A stretch of DNA of 64,000 nucleotides from SXOA01 sp051004015 (GCA_051004015.1 JBPCKT010000109.1:1-64000); one strand, 5' to 3'; positions 43,262 to 53,534 are shown, numbered from the stretch's first letter. The notes: generated by a model not told the origin, from the letters alone. Made by a program: numbers and translations.

Positions 43262-46200
43262 TTAGTTAAGATCCGGCCCATACCCGAAGGCGTTGCGGTC
43301 GGCGGCGTTGTCGGGGGGAGCGCCGAAGAAGGCGTCGGCTTCGGTGCCTCCCCAGAGGGTGTCGACTGAGCCGTCATCCCCCGCGGAGCCGAAGCCAGCG
43401 AGGTCCAGAAGCGTTGGGCTGGGCCCCCAGAGGAGCATGAGCGCGAGCAGGGCCGCGTCGGCTGCATCGCCGCTGGCCAGGCTGCCGCTGCCCGCGCCAT
43501 TGGACTCGTCGCCGACAAGGGCATCGCTCCCTTCGTTGCCGTTGACGATGTCCTGGCCCAGGCCGCCGATCAGGATGTCGTTCCCCGTGCGGCCGTAGAG
43601 GGTGTCGTTGCCGTCGTTGCCGGCGACGATGTCGTTCCCCTCGCTGCCGCTGGCGGTGTCCACGCCGCTGCCGGCGTAGATGCGGTCGTTGCCGCTCTGG
43701 CCGTCGATTTGATCGCCACCCGGGCCGCCGTTGACGTAGTCATCTCCCGCGCCGGTGTTGATGATGTCGTTGCCACCCTGGCCATAGACGGTGTCGGCTC
43801 CCCCAAAGGTGTTGATCTGGTCGTTGCCGGTGCCGGTCTGCGAAGCGACGGACGGCGTGTCGGTGGCCGGGTTGAAGTCGTCCCCCCAGATCTCGTCATT
43901 CCCGCCGACGGCTCCGCCGCTGATACGGTCATTCCCGATCCCGCCCACGATCAGGTCGTTGCCATATCCGCCCGTCAGGATGTCGTCGCCTCCTTCGCCG
44001 AAGATGGCCCCGTTCAGCCGGGTGTTGTACATCGTGATGGTGTCGTTGCCGCCGCGGCCGTAGGCGTAGATCTTGGAGACCCCCGTCGTGTACGGCCCGT
44101 ACATGCCGCCATTGGTCGGATAGTAAAGGTTGCCGACGCGGACGCGGAACACGGGATTCACCTGGGCCGCGCTGGTGAACTGGATGTAGTCCGCCTGGTC
44201 GGTAGCCCGCAGGAAGAAGTCGCCGATCGCCGTGTTGGTCAACTGAGTTGCGGGGGGAAATGGGCCGCCGTCGTACAGGTCGATGTCCTCGATGCCGGTG
44301 AAGCGGAAGGTCTGGGTGTTGGCGCTGTCCGCGTTGCCGCCGTTGGTGTCCACGATCACCACCGGCGTGACCAGCGTGCCGGAGAAGGTGTTGGTCATGT
44401 CCAGGAACAGCTTGTCACCCGGTTCGGCGAACGGATTGAAGGCGATGCCGGGGCCGGGCGTGGCCGCCGCGACGCCGCCATGCACGGCAATCTGCATCTG
44501 GCCGGTGCGGAGCACGGGGTTGAGCTTGTCCGCCGCCGAGCCGAAGGTGTCGCCGCCGAGATCGCCAAAGAGCGTGACGAAGTTGAGCGAAGCGTCCGTC
44601 GTGCTGTCGGCGACGTGCAGGAACTGCGTGTCGTTGTCCCCGCTGCCGCGGACGTTGACGGTGACCAGGCCGGCGAAATACGTGGGAGCAGCGACCGCGC
44701 CGCCCAGGTTGGTGGTCAGCGTGTCCGCCCCCGCGGTCGCGGTGACATCCAGCGTCTCGATGCCGCTGAAGCTGATCTCGTTGCCGGCGAGGGGATTCAG
44801 GCCGTCGATGCCGACCTGCGTGATCGTGGCTGTATCGCCGCTGATGTCGGTCGAGTCATTCACAAACAGCGAGTCGGTGCCGGCACTGTCCGTGACATTC
44901 GCCGGAATCGGCAGGTTGTCGAGGCCGGCCGCGCCGGCGCCGTTGATGTGGTAGGTGTCGCTGCCGCCGGCCCCTTGCAGTTGGAGACTGCTGTAGTTGC
45001 CGCCGGGAGCGAAGGTGAACGGCGTGTAGGTCGCGGGGTTCACCGTGGTCAAGCCCGCGACCGCCGTGGTGGTGATGGTGTTGCCATTCGCGTCCCCCAG
45101 GACCGTCAAGGTCCCCGCGGCTGCTCCCGCGCCGGTCCGGTTGACCGAGCCGGTGGGGCCGAGGTTGCTGAAGTAGGTCACCAGATCTCGGCCGGCGGAG
45201 TTGGTGGTGTTCACTTCCCCTTCTCCCGCGCCGGGAGCCGCGCCGCTGCCGAAGGCATAGACCTGGGCGGTGCCGCTCTCGGTGAGCGCGAAGTTCAGGG
45301 CGTTAACTCCCGCGCCGCCGTCGTAGTACAGCCGGGCCGTGCCGGCGCTGTTGGGATTGTCCGGGAAGACGGCGCTGGGAATGCAGAGCGGGTCGAATGA
45401 GACCATGCCGTTCACGTCGTCCACGGTCAGGGTATCCGCCCCGGCAGTGCCGTTCACCTGGAGCGAGGCAATGTCCGCCAGGTCGGCCGAGAAGACGACC
45501 GTCGGGCCGGCGTTATTGACGATTTCGAGCTGAGTGCCGCTGGCCGGCGCATTGCGGCGGACGGTGAAGTCGCCGCTCGCGCCAAAGGCCGGCATGTTCA
45601 GCACCAGGTCGTAGCAGCCGCCCAGGGCGTTGACGTCCTCGATGCTGTTGTATTCGACGCTGGCCCGGTTGGTGAACGTGAACGTGCCGTCGTTGGTGCC
45701 GTCAATCGTCAGCGTGGTCCCTGTCGCGCCCGCCAGATCGAGATTCAGCACGTCGCCGGGAATCACCACCGGCGCCAAGCCGTTGACGACGATCGCCGTG
45801 CCGATAGGCTGCGGGGCGAAATTGAAAATATCGGCCTGGGCTCCCCCATTGAACGTGGCTCCCCCAGGAGCCGTGACCACCGCGCCGGAGGCGATGCTGA
45901 GCGTCTCCCCCGTGGCGTCGGCATCGCCATAATCGATATTGATTGTGACCGTGGTGGCAGCCAGGATGCTCGACGTGGAACTGATCGTAGTATCATCCCC
46001 CGAATTCAGCGTCACGCTGCTGGCGGTGGACTGCACGGTGACGCCGGGGTCAACCGTCAGAGTGTCCACGTCGTCCGTCGCGGACTCACCCGCAGTCAAA
46101 GTCACCGCGCCCCCCATGATCACATTCGCCGCCACGGTCAGCGGACTGGCGGCACTTATCACTGCCGGGCCACTGCCGGTGACGCCCGTCAACGTTACTA

Positions 46201-49200
46201 GGAAGGTGACGCTGGTGATTGTCAGAGCCCCGGTGTTCGCGACATAGATGCCGCCCGGCCCCGTGGCAGCCGCCAGGTTCGTAATCTGAGTATCGATCGA
46301 CCCGGCTGGTGCGGCAGTGCCGATGGAACCGCCAGCCTGCAAGCTGGCGCTGAACGCGACAATGTCCGTGAGGGGATTGGCATCAATAATCGACCCGGCC
46401 GCAACAACCTTGACGACGTCGCCACTGGCAGTGACGGTGCCGATGAAGGTGATGTTGCCGACGGTGGTGATCAGGCGGACGTCACGTCCCAAGCCATTAG
46501 CAGTGACGCTGGACACGGTGAGTGCGCCGCCCGCGGATATGTCAACGAGGCCATCGAAGGCAGTGACGGACGACAGGGTGACCGCATCCAGTTCGTCGAT
46601 AGTAATGGCCCCGCTGGCCGTGGTGCTGGCGACGATGCCGCCACTCAGGGTGGTATCCAGGTTAATCGGTCCGGCTGCGGTGGCATTGAGATTGGCGGCC
46701 GTGATGTTATTGCCGCCGGCATTCGCGTCCGAGATCGCGCCACCCGCACCGACGGCGGTGAGCGCCACTGTCGCGCTGGCGGAAACGGTAGTGACGTTCA
46801 ATGCTCCCGCGGTTGTGGAGACATCCACAATCCCATTGGCGGCCGAGACACTCAGCAAATTCGCGCCGTTGGTTTCGTCAATGTCGATGCTCCCCGCGCC
46901 GGTGTTGGTAGCGGTCAGGTTTGTGACGGTGGTGTCGACGTCGATTCCAGTCGAGGCAGAAGCGACAAGACTGACGGCGGCCAGGTCCGTTGCAATGCCA
47001 CTGGTGGTTATGGAACCGGCCGCCGTCAGGTTCACCGTGTCGGTCGTCGTCAACGCGCCGCCGGTGAAGTTGATGGTCTGAATCGGTCCGCCAATGCCGA
47101 CGTTCGCGGTGCCACCGCCGATGTTGATTATCGCGGAAGGGAAGTTGACCGTGTCGCTGCCATCCCCGTTGAGGTTCAGGTCCGCACTAAAAGCGGCCGG
47201 GCCGGACTCCATCGAATCGAGGCTGTTGAAATTCAGGATGTCGGGCCCATTGGTCAAATTGATCGTGAGCGAGCCGGTGGGATTCACAAACGCCACGGAC
47301 TCGCCGAGGGTGGAGCTGATCGTCGAAATCGTATCGCCCGCCGCGCCGAAGTTGGCGAGCGTGACCGTCTCCGCGCCGCCGGTAAAGGTGAAGACGCGAT
47401 TCGTGGCATTCAAGTTATCCGTCACCGGCTCCAGGCCGGTGTAACTGACCACGTAGCCGTCGATATTGACGCTGCCATCGGCGGCATTGATGAACGAGTG
47501 AGTAACATTCCCAAACACGCCCGGCCCCGAAAGCACCAGCGCATCCCCCGGAGGACCGCTCGTCGGATCGCCGCCGCTCAAAGTGATCGTTTTTCCGGTA
47601 CTGACCATCGAGGAATCGACGGTCAACAGATCGTTGCCAGCGAGGGTGTTGACCTGAATGTGGGAGCTGATGGAGGAGATCGGGACGCTCACGGTATGGG
47701 CATCGACCTGGGTCGTGCCAGCTCTTGCTTCCAGAATGGTGTCAGGGTCATAAACGAGTATGTTGCCGGCCGCGCGGCTCAACCGCAGAGAGTCGTTGGT
47801 ATCGCCCCCCGCACTGTCGGTGATAACCAGATTGCCGGCGACGTCGAATTCGACCGTGGTCGAGGCGACCGGCGGTGCGGGAAAGTCCCCGGCAAGCCAA
47901 GGCTCGAGGCCCACCATGCCGTCGTCGGCCATAAAATAGAGCGAGGAGCCAATGGCCGTCAGGCCGTCGGGGCTGGAGGAGCCGCTGCCGGCTTGGATGT
48001 CCCTGACCAGGGTGGGAGTCGAGCCGCTCAAGTACCAGAGTTCTCGGCCAATTCCCGGCTGCGTCCCCGCGAAGTAGAGTTGCCCGCCGACATTGGTCAG
48101 TTGATCGGGGTTCATGCCGATCGTGGCGGGCAGGGATGTGATCGTCGCGCCATCACTGGTGAAGATGCCCCGGCCGCTCGCGGAAACGCCGACGAAATAG
48201 AGCAAGCTGCCGATGCTGACGAAGGAGGAATTGCTGGGAACTGTCACCCCGATCGGGTCCGTGACTTTTTGCGTTCCTCCGGAATGGGTGCGCCACAGCT
48301 TCGTCGACGTGCCGTCAAATGCTTTGAAGAACAGGTTTGTGCCGGCAACGGTGAATTTGTCGGGATTAGAATCATTCTGCCCAGCATTGATATCCATGAC
48401 CAAATCGACAACCTGGGGACCGGCGACTGGCATGGTTACTTTGAAGAGCTCCCTGCCCGAAGCGGGTATTGCCCGAAAGCCAGTAAAGTAGACGGCGCCG
48501 CCAAACTCCACGAGAGACTGCGGTCCGTAGCTTCCAGTGCCGCCATTGATATTCAGCCCCTGGGCGCTCCCGATTCCGTCATAGACGTACAGACGCGAAA
48601 ATGACGGTGCTGCTGTCGGAATGGCGGTGAAGTAGAGCTTGCCACCGGATACGATCATAGCCGACGGATTGAGTCCCGCGGTCCCAGTAACCAGGCTGGC
48701 GGCGGCAGTGCCATTGGTATGCCAGATTCCCCTGCCCGTTCCATTATCCGCGACGAAGTACAGCTCGCCGTTAAAACTAATGAGGCTCTCAGGCAACGAA
48801 GAAAGGCTTCCCGGCCTGACATCGAACACTTGCGGCGGGCTGACCCCATCCGTGGCCCAGACCTCTCGATTCGTGGCTGGCATTGTGGCGGTGAAAAACA
48901 ACTTGCCGTTTGCGACGGTCAGCAATTGCGGGCTGGAATTGAGAGTAGGATGCAAGTCGGCAAAGAGACTCGCCGTCGATCCATCGGTACGCCACAGTTC
49001 AACTCCCGTTGCGCCATCGTCTGCACTAAAATAGGTATGGCTGCCATACTGCACAAAGCCGGTTGGTCCGGAATCGCCGCCGATGCTGATGTCCTGGATC
49101 AGGGTGGCATCAATGGCGAGAACTCGCCGCCTTTCGAGCGGCTCGAAGAAGAGGCGGCGGCAACGCACGGAGGAGGCTTGTCGTAAGGAGAGATTGAACT

Positions 49201-49225
49201 TTGACCGACGGCGTTTGCGCAGCAT
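43262..49225 (-). CDS. Giant LEPR-type RTX/hyalin-repeat surface protein
   Basis: A 1987-residue secreted protein. The basic start leads to RRLFFEPLERRRVLA (about 23-37), the LEPR-XLL-type export motif. Residues about 60-470 carry ELWRTDGS-like hyalin repeats (FSADDGATGVELWRTDG, GRELWYLSGSTPTLVRDI). The middle (about 500-1700) is Thr/Ala/Gly-rich with Asp-bearing repeats such as GADTLTVDDVNG. The C-terminus (about 1715-1910) has RTX Ca-binding nonapeptides (GGDDILTGGYGNDLIVGG, GGQGNDIINTGAGDDYV-like). It is likely a large adhesin or S-layer-associated protein needing calcium. No clear C-terminal sorting signal is seen. Confidence 0.88.
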   Translation of the reverse strand: MLRKRRRSKFNLSLRQASSVRCRRLFFEPLERRRVLAIDATLIQDISIGGDSGPTGFVQYGSHTYFSADDGATGVELWRTDGSTASLFADLHPTLNSSPQLLTVANGKLFFTATMPATNREVWATDGVSPPQVFDVRPGSLSSLPESLISFNGELYFVADNGTGRGIWHTNGTAAASLVTGTAGLNPSAMIVSGGKLYFTAIPTAAPSFSRLYVYDGIGSAQGLNINGGTGSYGPQSLVEFGGAVYFTGFRAIPASGRELFKVTMPVAGPQVVDLVMDINAGQNDSNPDKFTVAGTNLFFKAFDGTSTKLWRTHSGGTQKVTDPIGVTVPSNSSFVSIGSLLYFVGVSASGRGIFTSDGATITSLPATIGMNPDQLTNVGGQLYFAGTQPGIGRELWYLSGSTPTLVRDIQAGSGSSSPDGLTAIGSSLYFMADDGMVGLEPWLAGDFPAPPVASTTVEFDVAGNLVITDSAGGDTNDSLRLSRAAGNILVYDPDTILEARAGTTQVDAHTVSVPISSISSHIQVNTLAGNDLLTVDSSMVSTGKTITLSGGDPTSGPPGDALVLSGPGVFGNVTHSFINAADGSVNIDGYVVSYTGLEPVTDNLNATNRVFTFTGGAETVTLANFGAAGDTISTISSTLGESVAFVNPTGSLTINLTNGPDILNFNSLDSMESGPAAFSADLNLNGDGSDTVNFPSAIINIGGGTANVGIGGPIQTINFTGGALTTTDTVNLTAAGSITTSGIATDLAAVSLVASASTGIDVDTTVTNLTATNTGAGSIDIDETNGANLLSVSAANGIVDVSTTAGALNVTTVSASATVALTAVGAGGAISDANAGGNNITAANLNATAAGPINLDTTLSGGIVASTTASGAITIDELDAVTLSSVTAFDGLVDISAGGALTVSSVTANGLGRDVRLITTVGNITFIGTVTASGDVVKVVAAGSIIDANPLTDIVAFSASLQAGGSIGTAAPAGSIDTQITNLAAATGPGGIYVANTGALTITSVTFLVTLTGVTGSGPAVISAASPLTVAANVIMGGAVTLTAGESATDDVDTLTVDPGVTVQSTASSVTLNSGDDTTISSTSSILAATTVTINIDYGDADATGETLSIASGAVVTAPGGATFNGGAQADIFNFAPQPIGTAIVVNGLAPVVIPGDVLNLDLAGATGTTLTIDGTNDGTFTFTNRASVEYNSIEDVNALGGCYDLVLNMPAFGASGDFTVRRNAPASGTQLEIVNNAGPTVVFSADLADIASLQVNGTAGADTLTVDDVNGMVSFDPLCIPSAVFPDNPNSAGTARLYYDGGAGVNALNFALTESGTAQVYAFGSGAAPGAGEGEVNTTNSAGRDLVTYFSNLGPTGSVNRTGAGAAAGTLTVLGDANGNTITTTAVAGLTTVNPATYTPFTFAPGGNYSSLQLQGAGGSDTYHINGAGAAGLDNLPIPANVTDSAGTDSLFVNDSTDISGDTATITQVGIDGLNPLAGNEISFSGIETLDVTATAGADTLTTNLGGAVAAPTYFAGLVTVNVRGSGDNDTQFLHVADSTTDASLNFVTLFGDLGGDTFGSAADKLNPVLRTGQMQIAVHGGVAAATPGPGIAFNPFAEPGDKLFLDMTNTFSGTLVTPVVIVDTNGGNADSANTQTFRFTGIEDIDLYDGGPFPPATQLTNTAIGDFFLRATDQADYIQFTSAAQVNPVFRVRVGNLYYPTNGGMYGPYTTGVSKIYAYGRGGNDTITMYNTRLNGAIFGEGGDDILTGGYGNDLIVGGIGNDRISGGAVGGNDEIWGDDFNPATDTPSVASQTGTGNDQINTFGGADTVYGQGGNDIINTGAGDDYVNGGPGGDQIDGQSGNDRIYAGSGVDTASGSEGNDIVAGNDGNDTLYGRTGNDILIGGLGQDIVNGNEGSDALVGDESNGAGSGSLASGDAADAALLALMLLWGPSPTLLDLAGFGSAGDDGSVDTLWGGTEADAFFGAPPDNAADRNAFGYGPDLN

Positions 49226-49378
49226 GGAATCACTCGGTGAAGATCAGAGGTGCAGGTCGCGTAGAATGACGGTGGAATCAGTTACCAAGTACACGTCGAA
49301 AATCCATGACGATGGTAGCGTTTCGCTTTTTCGATTTCAATCAGGACGCCAAAAAATCCTTTGACACCGGACTCTCCC

Positions 49379-49675
49379 ATGCTCATCCATTCTGTTGACC
49401 ACCCCGACCTGCCTCCCTTTGAAATGGCGGCCCGCTTCAAAATGGAGATTGTGTATTTCATGACCCCCGCGGGGGATCATGGAGCGCCGCAACTGGGGCC
49501 GAACGAGTACTGGATCTGCCGGGAAGAGGCCATCAAATGGCTCGACGATTTGGTGGTCTTCGTCGTCTCACCACTTGATGCCCGGTCCAAAGCGGAAATC
49601 GAGCTGACGGACGAGCATGAAGCATGGCTCGCCTGGATGGTTGAGAACGGCGTCCAGCATGTGCGGCTGGGGTGA
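49379..49675 (+). CDS. Hypothetical protein
   Basis: A 98-residue protein starting MLIHSVDHPDLPPFEMAA. It contains KMEIVYFMTP, PNEYWICREEAIKWLDDL and ELTDEHEAWLAWMVENGVQH. The even spread of charged and hydrophobic residues looks like a real folded protein, but I recognise no family. The frame extends by TTG to 49361. It ends 1 bp from the stop of the convergent phosphoesterase gene. Confidence 0.6.
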   Translation: MLIHSVDHPDLPPFEMAARFKMEIVYFMTPAGDHGAPQLGPNEYWICREEAIKWLDDLVVFVVSPLDARSKAEIELTDEHEAWLAWMVENGVQHVRLG

Positions 49676-50431
49676 CTAGGCGTTGGCCGCGAAATCGTTC
49701 GTGAGGGTCAATTCCTGATAGTGGAATGGTCGCTCCGGCGTTCGCCGCAGCATGAGCGAATGCGCCACATTGAAGACCGGTACGCCGCTCTTGGTTTTCC
49801 CTTCGTACTTGCCGTGATGGGCATGGCCGTGGAACACCGCGGTCAATGGATAGCGATTGAGCGGCTCTTCGAGACGACTGCAGCCGAGAAAGGGGAGGAT
49901 CTCTAGCGGCTCCCCTTCGACCGTGTCCTGGATGGGGGCGTAGTGCAAAATGGCGAAGCGGTGCTGCGTGCGAAGGCGGGAGAGCGCTGACTCCAGCTTG
50001 AGCGCTTCATCCAGCGCCTCACGCACAAACTGTTTCACGATGGGTTCACCCCAGGGCGCCAACACGCGCTGCCCAAAGCCACCACAAAAACCCTTCACAC
50101 CCGCGAAGCCGATGCCGAGCACTTCACAGGCTTCGCCGTCGAGCATTTTCACTCCCGAGGCCGCGAGAATGTCCGTCACTTCCTGTTGATGGCCCGACTC
50201 GTAGTCGTGATTGCCGAGCACCGCCACGATGGGAATGCGCACGGCAGCGCTCAGGTCCTTGGCGAGCAGATGAGCCTCCTCCGGCAATCCATAGTCCGTC
50301 AAATCGCCAGCGAGAACGAGGATGTCCGCGCTCTGCGAAATCTGACCCAACAGCGGCTGCAAAGTTCCCGCCGCGTTTTTGCCGAAGTGGATATCCGCGA
50401 GCGCGGCCAATCGAACATTTCTGTCGGACAT
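49676..50431 (-). CDS. Metallophosphoesterase
   Basis: A 251-residue calcineurin-like phosphoesterase. The metal ligands are in DIHFG, GDLTD, GNHDYESG, and near the C-terminus GHAHHGKYEG. A histidine in FAILHYAPIQD completes the set. ATG 50431 is the start; the frame is open to 50554 but overlaps the divergent gene. The two genes are divergent with about 97 bp between starts. The substrate is unknown. Confidence 0.88.
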   Translation of the reverse strand: MSDRNVRLAALADIHFGKNAAGTLQPLLGQISQSADILVLAGDLTDYGLPEEAHLLAKDLSAAVRIPIVAVLGNHDYESGHQQEVTDILAASGVKMLDGEACEVLGIGFAGVKGFCGGFGQRVLAPWGEPIVKQFVREALDEALKLESALSRLRTQHRFAILHYAPIQDTVEGEPLEILPFLGCSRLEEPLNRYPLTAVFHGHAHHGKYEGKTKSGVPVFNVAHSLMLRRTPERPFHYQELTLTNDFAANA

Positions 50432-50528
50432 GATTCGGTTCTCTCGGTCGCTCGTAAGAGCAAACCGTGTACCCGGCGGCACATGGTTTGCAATCCTCTC
50501 GTTAAGCCGAAATTCCAAGGAGAAATTC

Positions 50529-51392
50529 ATGCATTTGCCGGCCAGCCCCCACACGATTCTCGACCCTGAAAGCCGTGCGTTCTACCAGTCCGCCATGCGG
50601 GCGCTCCAGCAGGATGATGTGCCATTCCTCGTTGGCGGCGCTTACTCCTTCTCGCGTTACACTGGCATCGAGCGGCACACCAAAGATTTTGACGTTTTCC
50701 TCCGCGAGGAAGATGTGCCGCGGGCACTCGAGTCGCTGGCCCGAGCCGGCTACCGCACCGAGCTCACTTTTCCTCACTGGCTGGGCAAGGCATTTAGCGG
50801 AGATAGCTTCGTCGATATCATATACGGCTCCGGCAACGGCGTGGCGCGCGTGGATGACCTGTGGTTCACGCATTCCACGAAGTCGGTCGTCCTGGACATT
50901 TCGGCTCTCCTGTGCCCCGTCGAGGAAACCATTTGGTCCAAAGCCTTCGTCATGGAGCGGGAGCGTTATGACGGCGCGGATATCGCTCACCTCTTGAGAG
51001 CCAGAGCGAAGGAGCTCGATTGGAGCCGGTTGTTGCGCCGCTTCGGCCCGCACTGGCGGGTTCTTCTCAGTTACCTGACCTTGTTCGGGTTCATCTATCC
51101 GGCCGAGCGCGACTTCATTCCCCGCTGGGTACTCGATCGTCTAGTTGCCGAATTGCAGCATGAGTCTCACACTCCGCCGCCGGAAGAAAAAGTCTGCCGG
51201 GGGACGCTGTTCTCGCGGGCGCAGTATTTGGTGGACGTCGAGAACTGGGGATATCAAGACGCTCGCCTCCTGATGGGTTCGATGTCCGAGCGCGACATCG
51301 AGCATTGGACTGCTGCCATCGACAGTGAACCGCCGACGGAACTGGTGCGGCCGACGGTCAGCGAATTCGCTACGCCACTCCGTGCTTCTTGA
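50529..51392 (+). CDS. Nucleotidyltransferase-fold protein
   Basis: A 287-residue protein. The core motif VGGAYSFSRYTGIERHTK followed by DFDVFLREED fits minimal nucleotidyltransferases (GG...KDxD). Later parts include SFVDIIYGSGNG, DGADIAHLLRA and LDWSRLLRRFGPHW. ATG 50529 has AAGGAGA just upstream. Its 3' end overlaps the convergent dienelactone hydrolase gene by 23 bp. The transferred nucleotide and target are unknown. Confidence 0.77.
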   Translation: MHLPASPHTILDPESRAFYQSAMRALQQDDVPFLVGGAYSFSRYTGIERHTKDFDVFLREEDVPRALESLARAGYRTELTFPHWLGKAFSGDSFVDIIYGSGNGVARVDDLWFTHSTKSVVLDISALLCPVEETIWSKAFVMERERYDGADIAHLLRARAKELDWSRLLRRFGPHWRVLLSYLTLFGFIYPAERDFIPRWVLDRLVAELQHESHTPPPEEKVCRGTLFSRAQYLVDVENWGYQDARLLMGSMSERDIEHWTAAIDSEPPTELVRPTVSEFATPLRAS

Positions 51393-52230
51393 ACCACTCC
51401 AGCGCCTTCTTCCAGCCGTCCTCCGCTTCCTTTTTTCGATACGTCATCCGGTAGTCCGCGTGGAAGCCATGGGGCGTGTCGGGATAGACAACAATCTCGG
51501 AAGGCTGCTTGGCTTCCTTGAGAGCCTTCCTCATTTGCTCGACGGTACTGACGGGAATACCGTCGTCCGCTCCGCCGTAGAGGCCGAGGACGGGGGCTTT
51601 CAACGATGCCGCCAGATCGATCGGGTGCTTGGGATGTAAATCGTCCACCTTGCCGACCAGGCGGCCGTACCACGCCACGCCAGCTTTCAGGTTGGGGTTG
51701 TGGGCGGAATACAGCCAAACAATCCGGCCACCCCAGCAGAAGCCGGTGACGCCGAGCTTATCGGTGTTTCCCTGACCGGATTTTTTCGCCCAGGCCACGG
51801 CCGCATCGAGGTCGGACATGACTTGCGCATCGGGAACCTTATTGACGATTTTTAGAATCTCGGGGAACTCCGTCAGCTTGGAAACATCTCCCTGGCGGGC
51901 GTACAACTCCGGTGCGATGGCGAGGTAGCCAAGCTTTGCCAGTCGCCGGCAGACGTCCTTGATGTGCTCGTGGACGCCGAAGATTTCCTGCACGACGAGA
52001 ACGACTGGGAAGCTATCTCCCTTCTTCGGCGCGGCGCGGTAAGCCGGCATCTCACCGTCCTTGGTGGGAATCTTGACCTCGCCCGCTTCCAATCCCTCGG
52101 CATCGGTCTTGATGGTCTCCGCCGACACCGGCTGGACGGCGAGCGCGAAGCCGGAGGCGAGCGAAGTGACGACAAAGCCGCGTCGGGTGAAGTCGGATTT
52201 GATGGCGAGGCCGAGCAGATCAGTGTTCAT
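51370..52230 (-). CDS. Exported dienelactone hydrolase family protein
   Basis: A 286-residue alpha/beta hydrolase. The N-terminus has a Tat-like signal (FTRRGFVVTSLASGFALAV). The catalytic triad appears as Cys in GFCWGG, Asp in LYGGADDGIP and His in TPHGFHADYR. VLVVQEIFGVHEHIKDVCRR is a family hallmark. It probably hydrolyses lactones or esters outside the cytoplasm. Confidence 0.9.
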   Translation of the reverse strand: MNTDLLGLAIKSDFTRRGFVVTSLASGFALAVQPVSAETIKTDAEGLEAGEVKIPTKDGEMPAYRAAPKKGDSFPVVLVVQEIFGVHEHIKDVCRRLAKLGYLAIAPELYARQGDVSKLTEFPEILKIVNKVPDAQVMSDLDAAVAWAKKSGQGNTDKLGVTGFCWGGRIVWLYSAHNPNLKAGVAWYGRLVGKVDDLHPKHPIDLAASLKAPVLGLYGGADDGIPVSTVEQMRKALKEAKQPSEIVVYPDTPHGFHADYRMTYRKKEAEDGWKKALEWFKKHGVA

Positions 52231-52313
52231 GGAAAAAATCCTGAGATGTAAGGATGTCGAACGAGCTGCGCCGGATTTTAGGATGCGATTTGGTTTTGAG
52301 CAACGGTTGGTTC

Positions 52314-52372
52314 GTAGGATGGATTTCCTTACCCGTCCTATCTTACCGGACGGGACTGGAGTCCCATCCTAC
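52314..52372. repeat. Nested palindromic element upstream of the hydrolase gene
   Basis: GTAGGATGG (52314-52322) with CCATCCTAC (52364-52372) form the outer arms; CCCGTCC (52332-52338) with GGACGGG (52348-52354) form the inner arms. It sits between the hydrolase start and the proB stop codon. It resembles dispersed REP-type elements. Confidence 0.65.
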
Positions 52373-52379
52373 ATGACAT

Positions 52380-53534
52380 TCACTCCACCACCGCGAGGTT
52401 GTCTCGGTGAATGACTTCTTGGTACGGACAAATCCCCAGCACCTGCGCGATCTTGGACGACTTCAGTCCCATAATGCGCGTCACATCGTCCGAGGAATAA
52501 TTCGATAGGCCGCGGGCGACGACAGAACCTTTCTCATCGCATAGCGAAACCAGATCTCCTTTGCGGAACTCGCCTTCGCATTTCGCAATGCCGGCCGCCA
52601 GCAGACTCTTTCCTTGTTCGACAATGGCCCGCCGCGCGCCGCTGTCGAGATGAATCTGCCCTTTGGACGGAGCACTATAGCTGAGCCAGCGTTTGTAGTG
52701 GCTGACCCCTTTGCCGCGAGCCCGGAAGAGGGTGCCGATTTCCTCGCCGGCCATGATGCGGATCAGTACGTCCTCCTGCCGGCCACTGGCAACGATCATG
52801 TTCTCTCCCGCGGAAGTCACCATGCGGGCGGCCGCCAGCTTACTGGCCATGCCTCCCTTGGAGAGCCCCGTTTTCTTGTCCCGCACGTAGCCCAGGATGG
52901 TGTCGTCGATTTTGGCGACAGTGGAAACGAGGTTGGAGGAGTCGCTGGCCGGGTCGCCGTCGTACAGACCTTCGATGTCCGAAAGGATCACGAGCAGCGG
53001 AGCGCGAATGAGATTGGTGACGAGGGCGGCGAGGTGGTCGTTGTCGCCGAAGGTGGTTTGCAGCTCCTCCACACTCACCGTGTCGTTCTCGTTGATGACC
53101 GGGACCGCTCCGAATTCCAGAATGCTGGCGAGCGTGTTACGCACGTTCAAGTAGCGTGTGCGATGGCTGACGTCGTCCGCGGTGAGCAGCACCTGGGCGG
53201 CGCGGCGGCCGTGTTTGACGAAAGTCCGGTCATAGGTCTGGATGAGGTGGGCTTGCCCCACGGCCGCCACCGCTTGCAGCTTCGCCAGATCCGTCGGGCG
53301 GCTAGTGAGCTTCAGCAGGCTCATCCCGGCGCCGACGGCTCCTGAGCTGACGAGCACGACTTTTTTTCCGGCGTCAGCGACGGCGTGAATCTCCTCGGCC
53401 AGCCGTTCAATGCGGGGGTAGTTGAGCGTCCCGTCGGCAAGCGTGAGGACGCGCGTTCCCACTTTCACGACCACGGTGTGGGCGGCAGCGGTGATGACAA
53501 GGCGTTGTTCGTTTCTAATCACTGCGTCAGGCAT
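52380..53534 (-). CDS. proB: Glutamate 5-kinase
   Basis: A 384-residue enzyme that phosphorylates glutamate in proline synthesis. The amino-acid kinase domain (about 20-275) has VVVKVGTRVLTLADG, LVSSGAVGAGM, INENDTVSVEEL and KTGLSKGGMASKLAAARM. A C-terminal PUA domain (about 290-375) has GARRAIVEQGKSLLAAGI and FRKGDLVSLCDEKGSVVARG. The length matches PUA-type ProB. proA is not adjacent. Confidence 0.93.
   Translation of the reverse strand: MPDAVIRNEQRLVITAAAHTVVVKVGTRVLTLADGTLNYPRIERLAEEIHAVADAGKKVVLVSSGAVGAGMSLLKLTSRPTDLAKLQAVAAVGQAHLIQTYDRTFVKHGRRAAQVLLTADDVSHRTRYLNVRNTLASILEFGAVPVINENDTVSVEELQTTFGDNDHLAALVTNLIRAPLLVILSDIEGLYDGDPASDSSNLVSTVAKIDDTILGYVRDKKTGLSKGGMASKLAAARMVTSAGENMIVASGRQEDVLIRIMAGEEIGTLFRARGKGVSHYKRWLSYSAPSKGQIHLDSGARRAIVEQGKSLLAAGIAKCEGEFRKGDLVSLCDEKGSVVARGLSNYSSDDVTRIMGLKSSKIAQVLGICPYQEVIHRDNLAVVE

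Noticed and set aside
43709..45400. 563-codon plus-strand frame
   Set aside because: Antisense of the RTX region. The minus strand has Ca-binding repeats.
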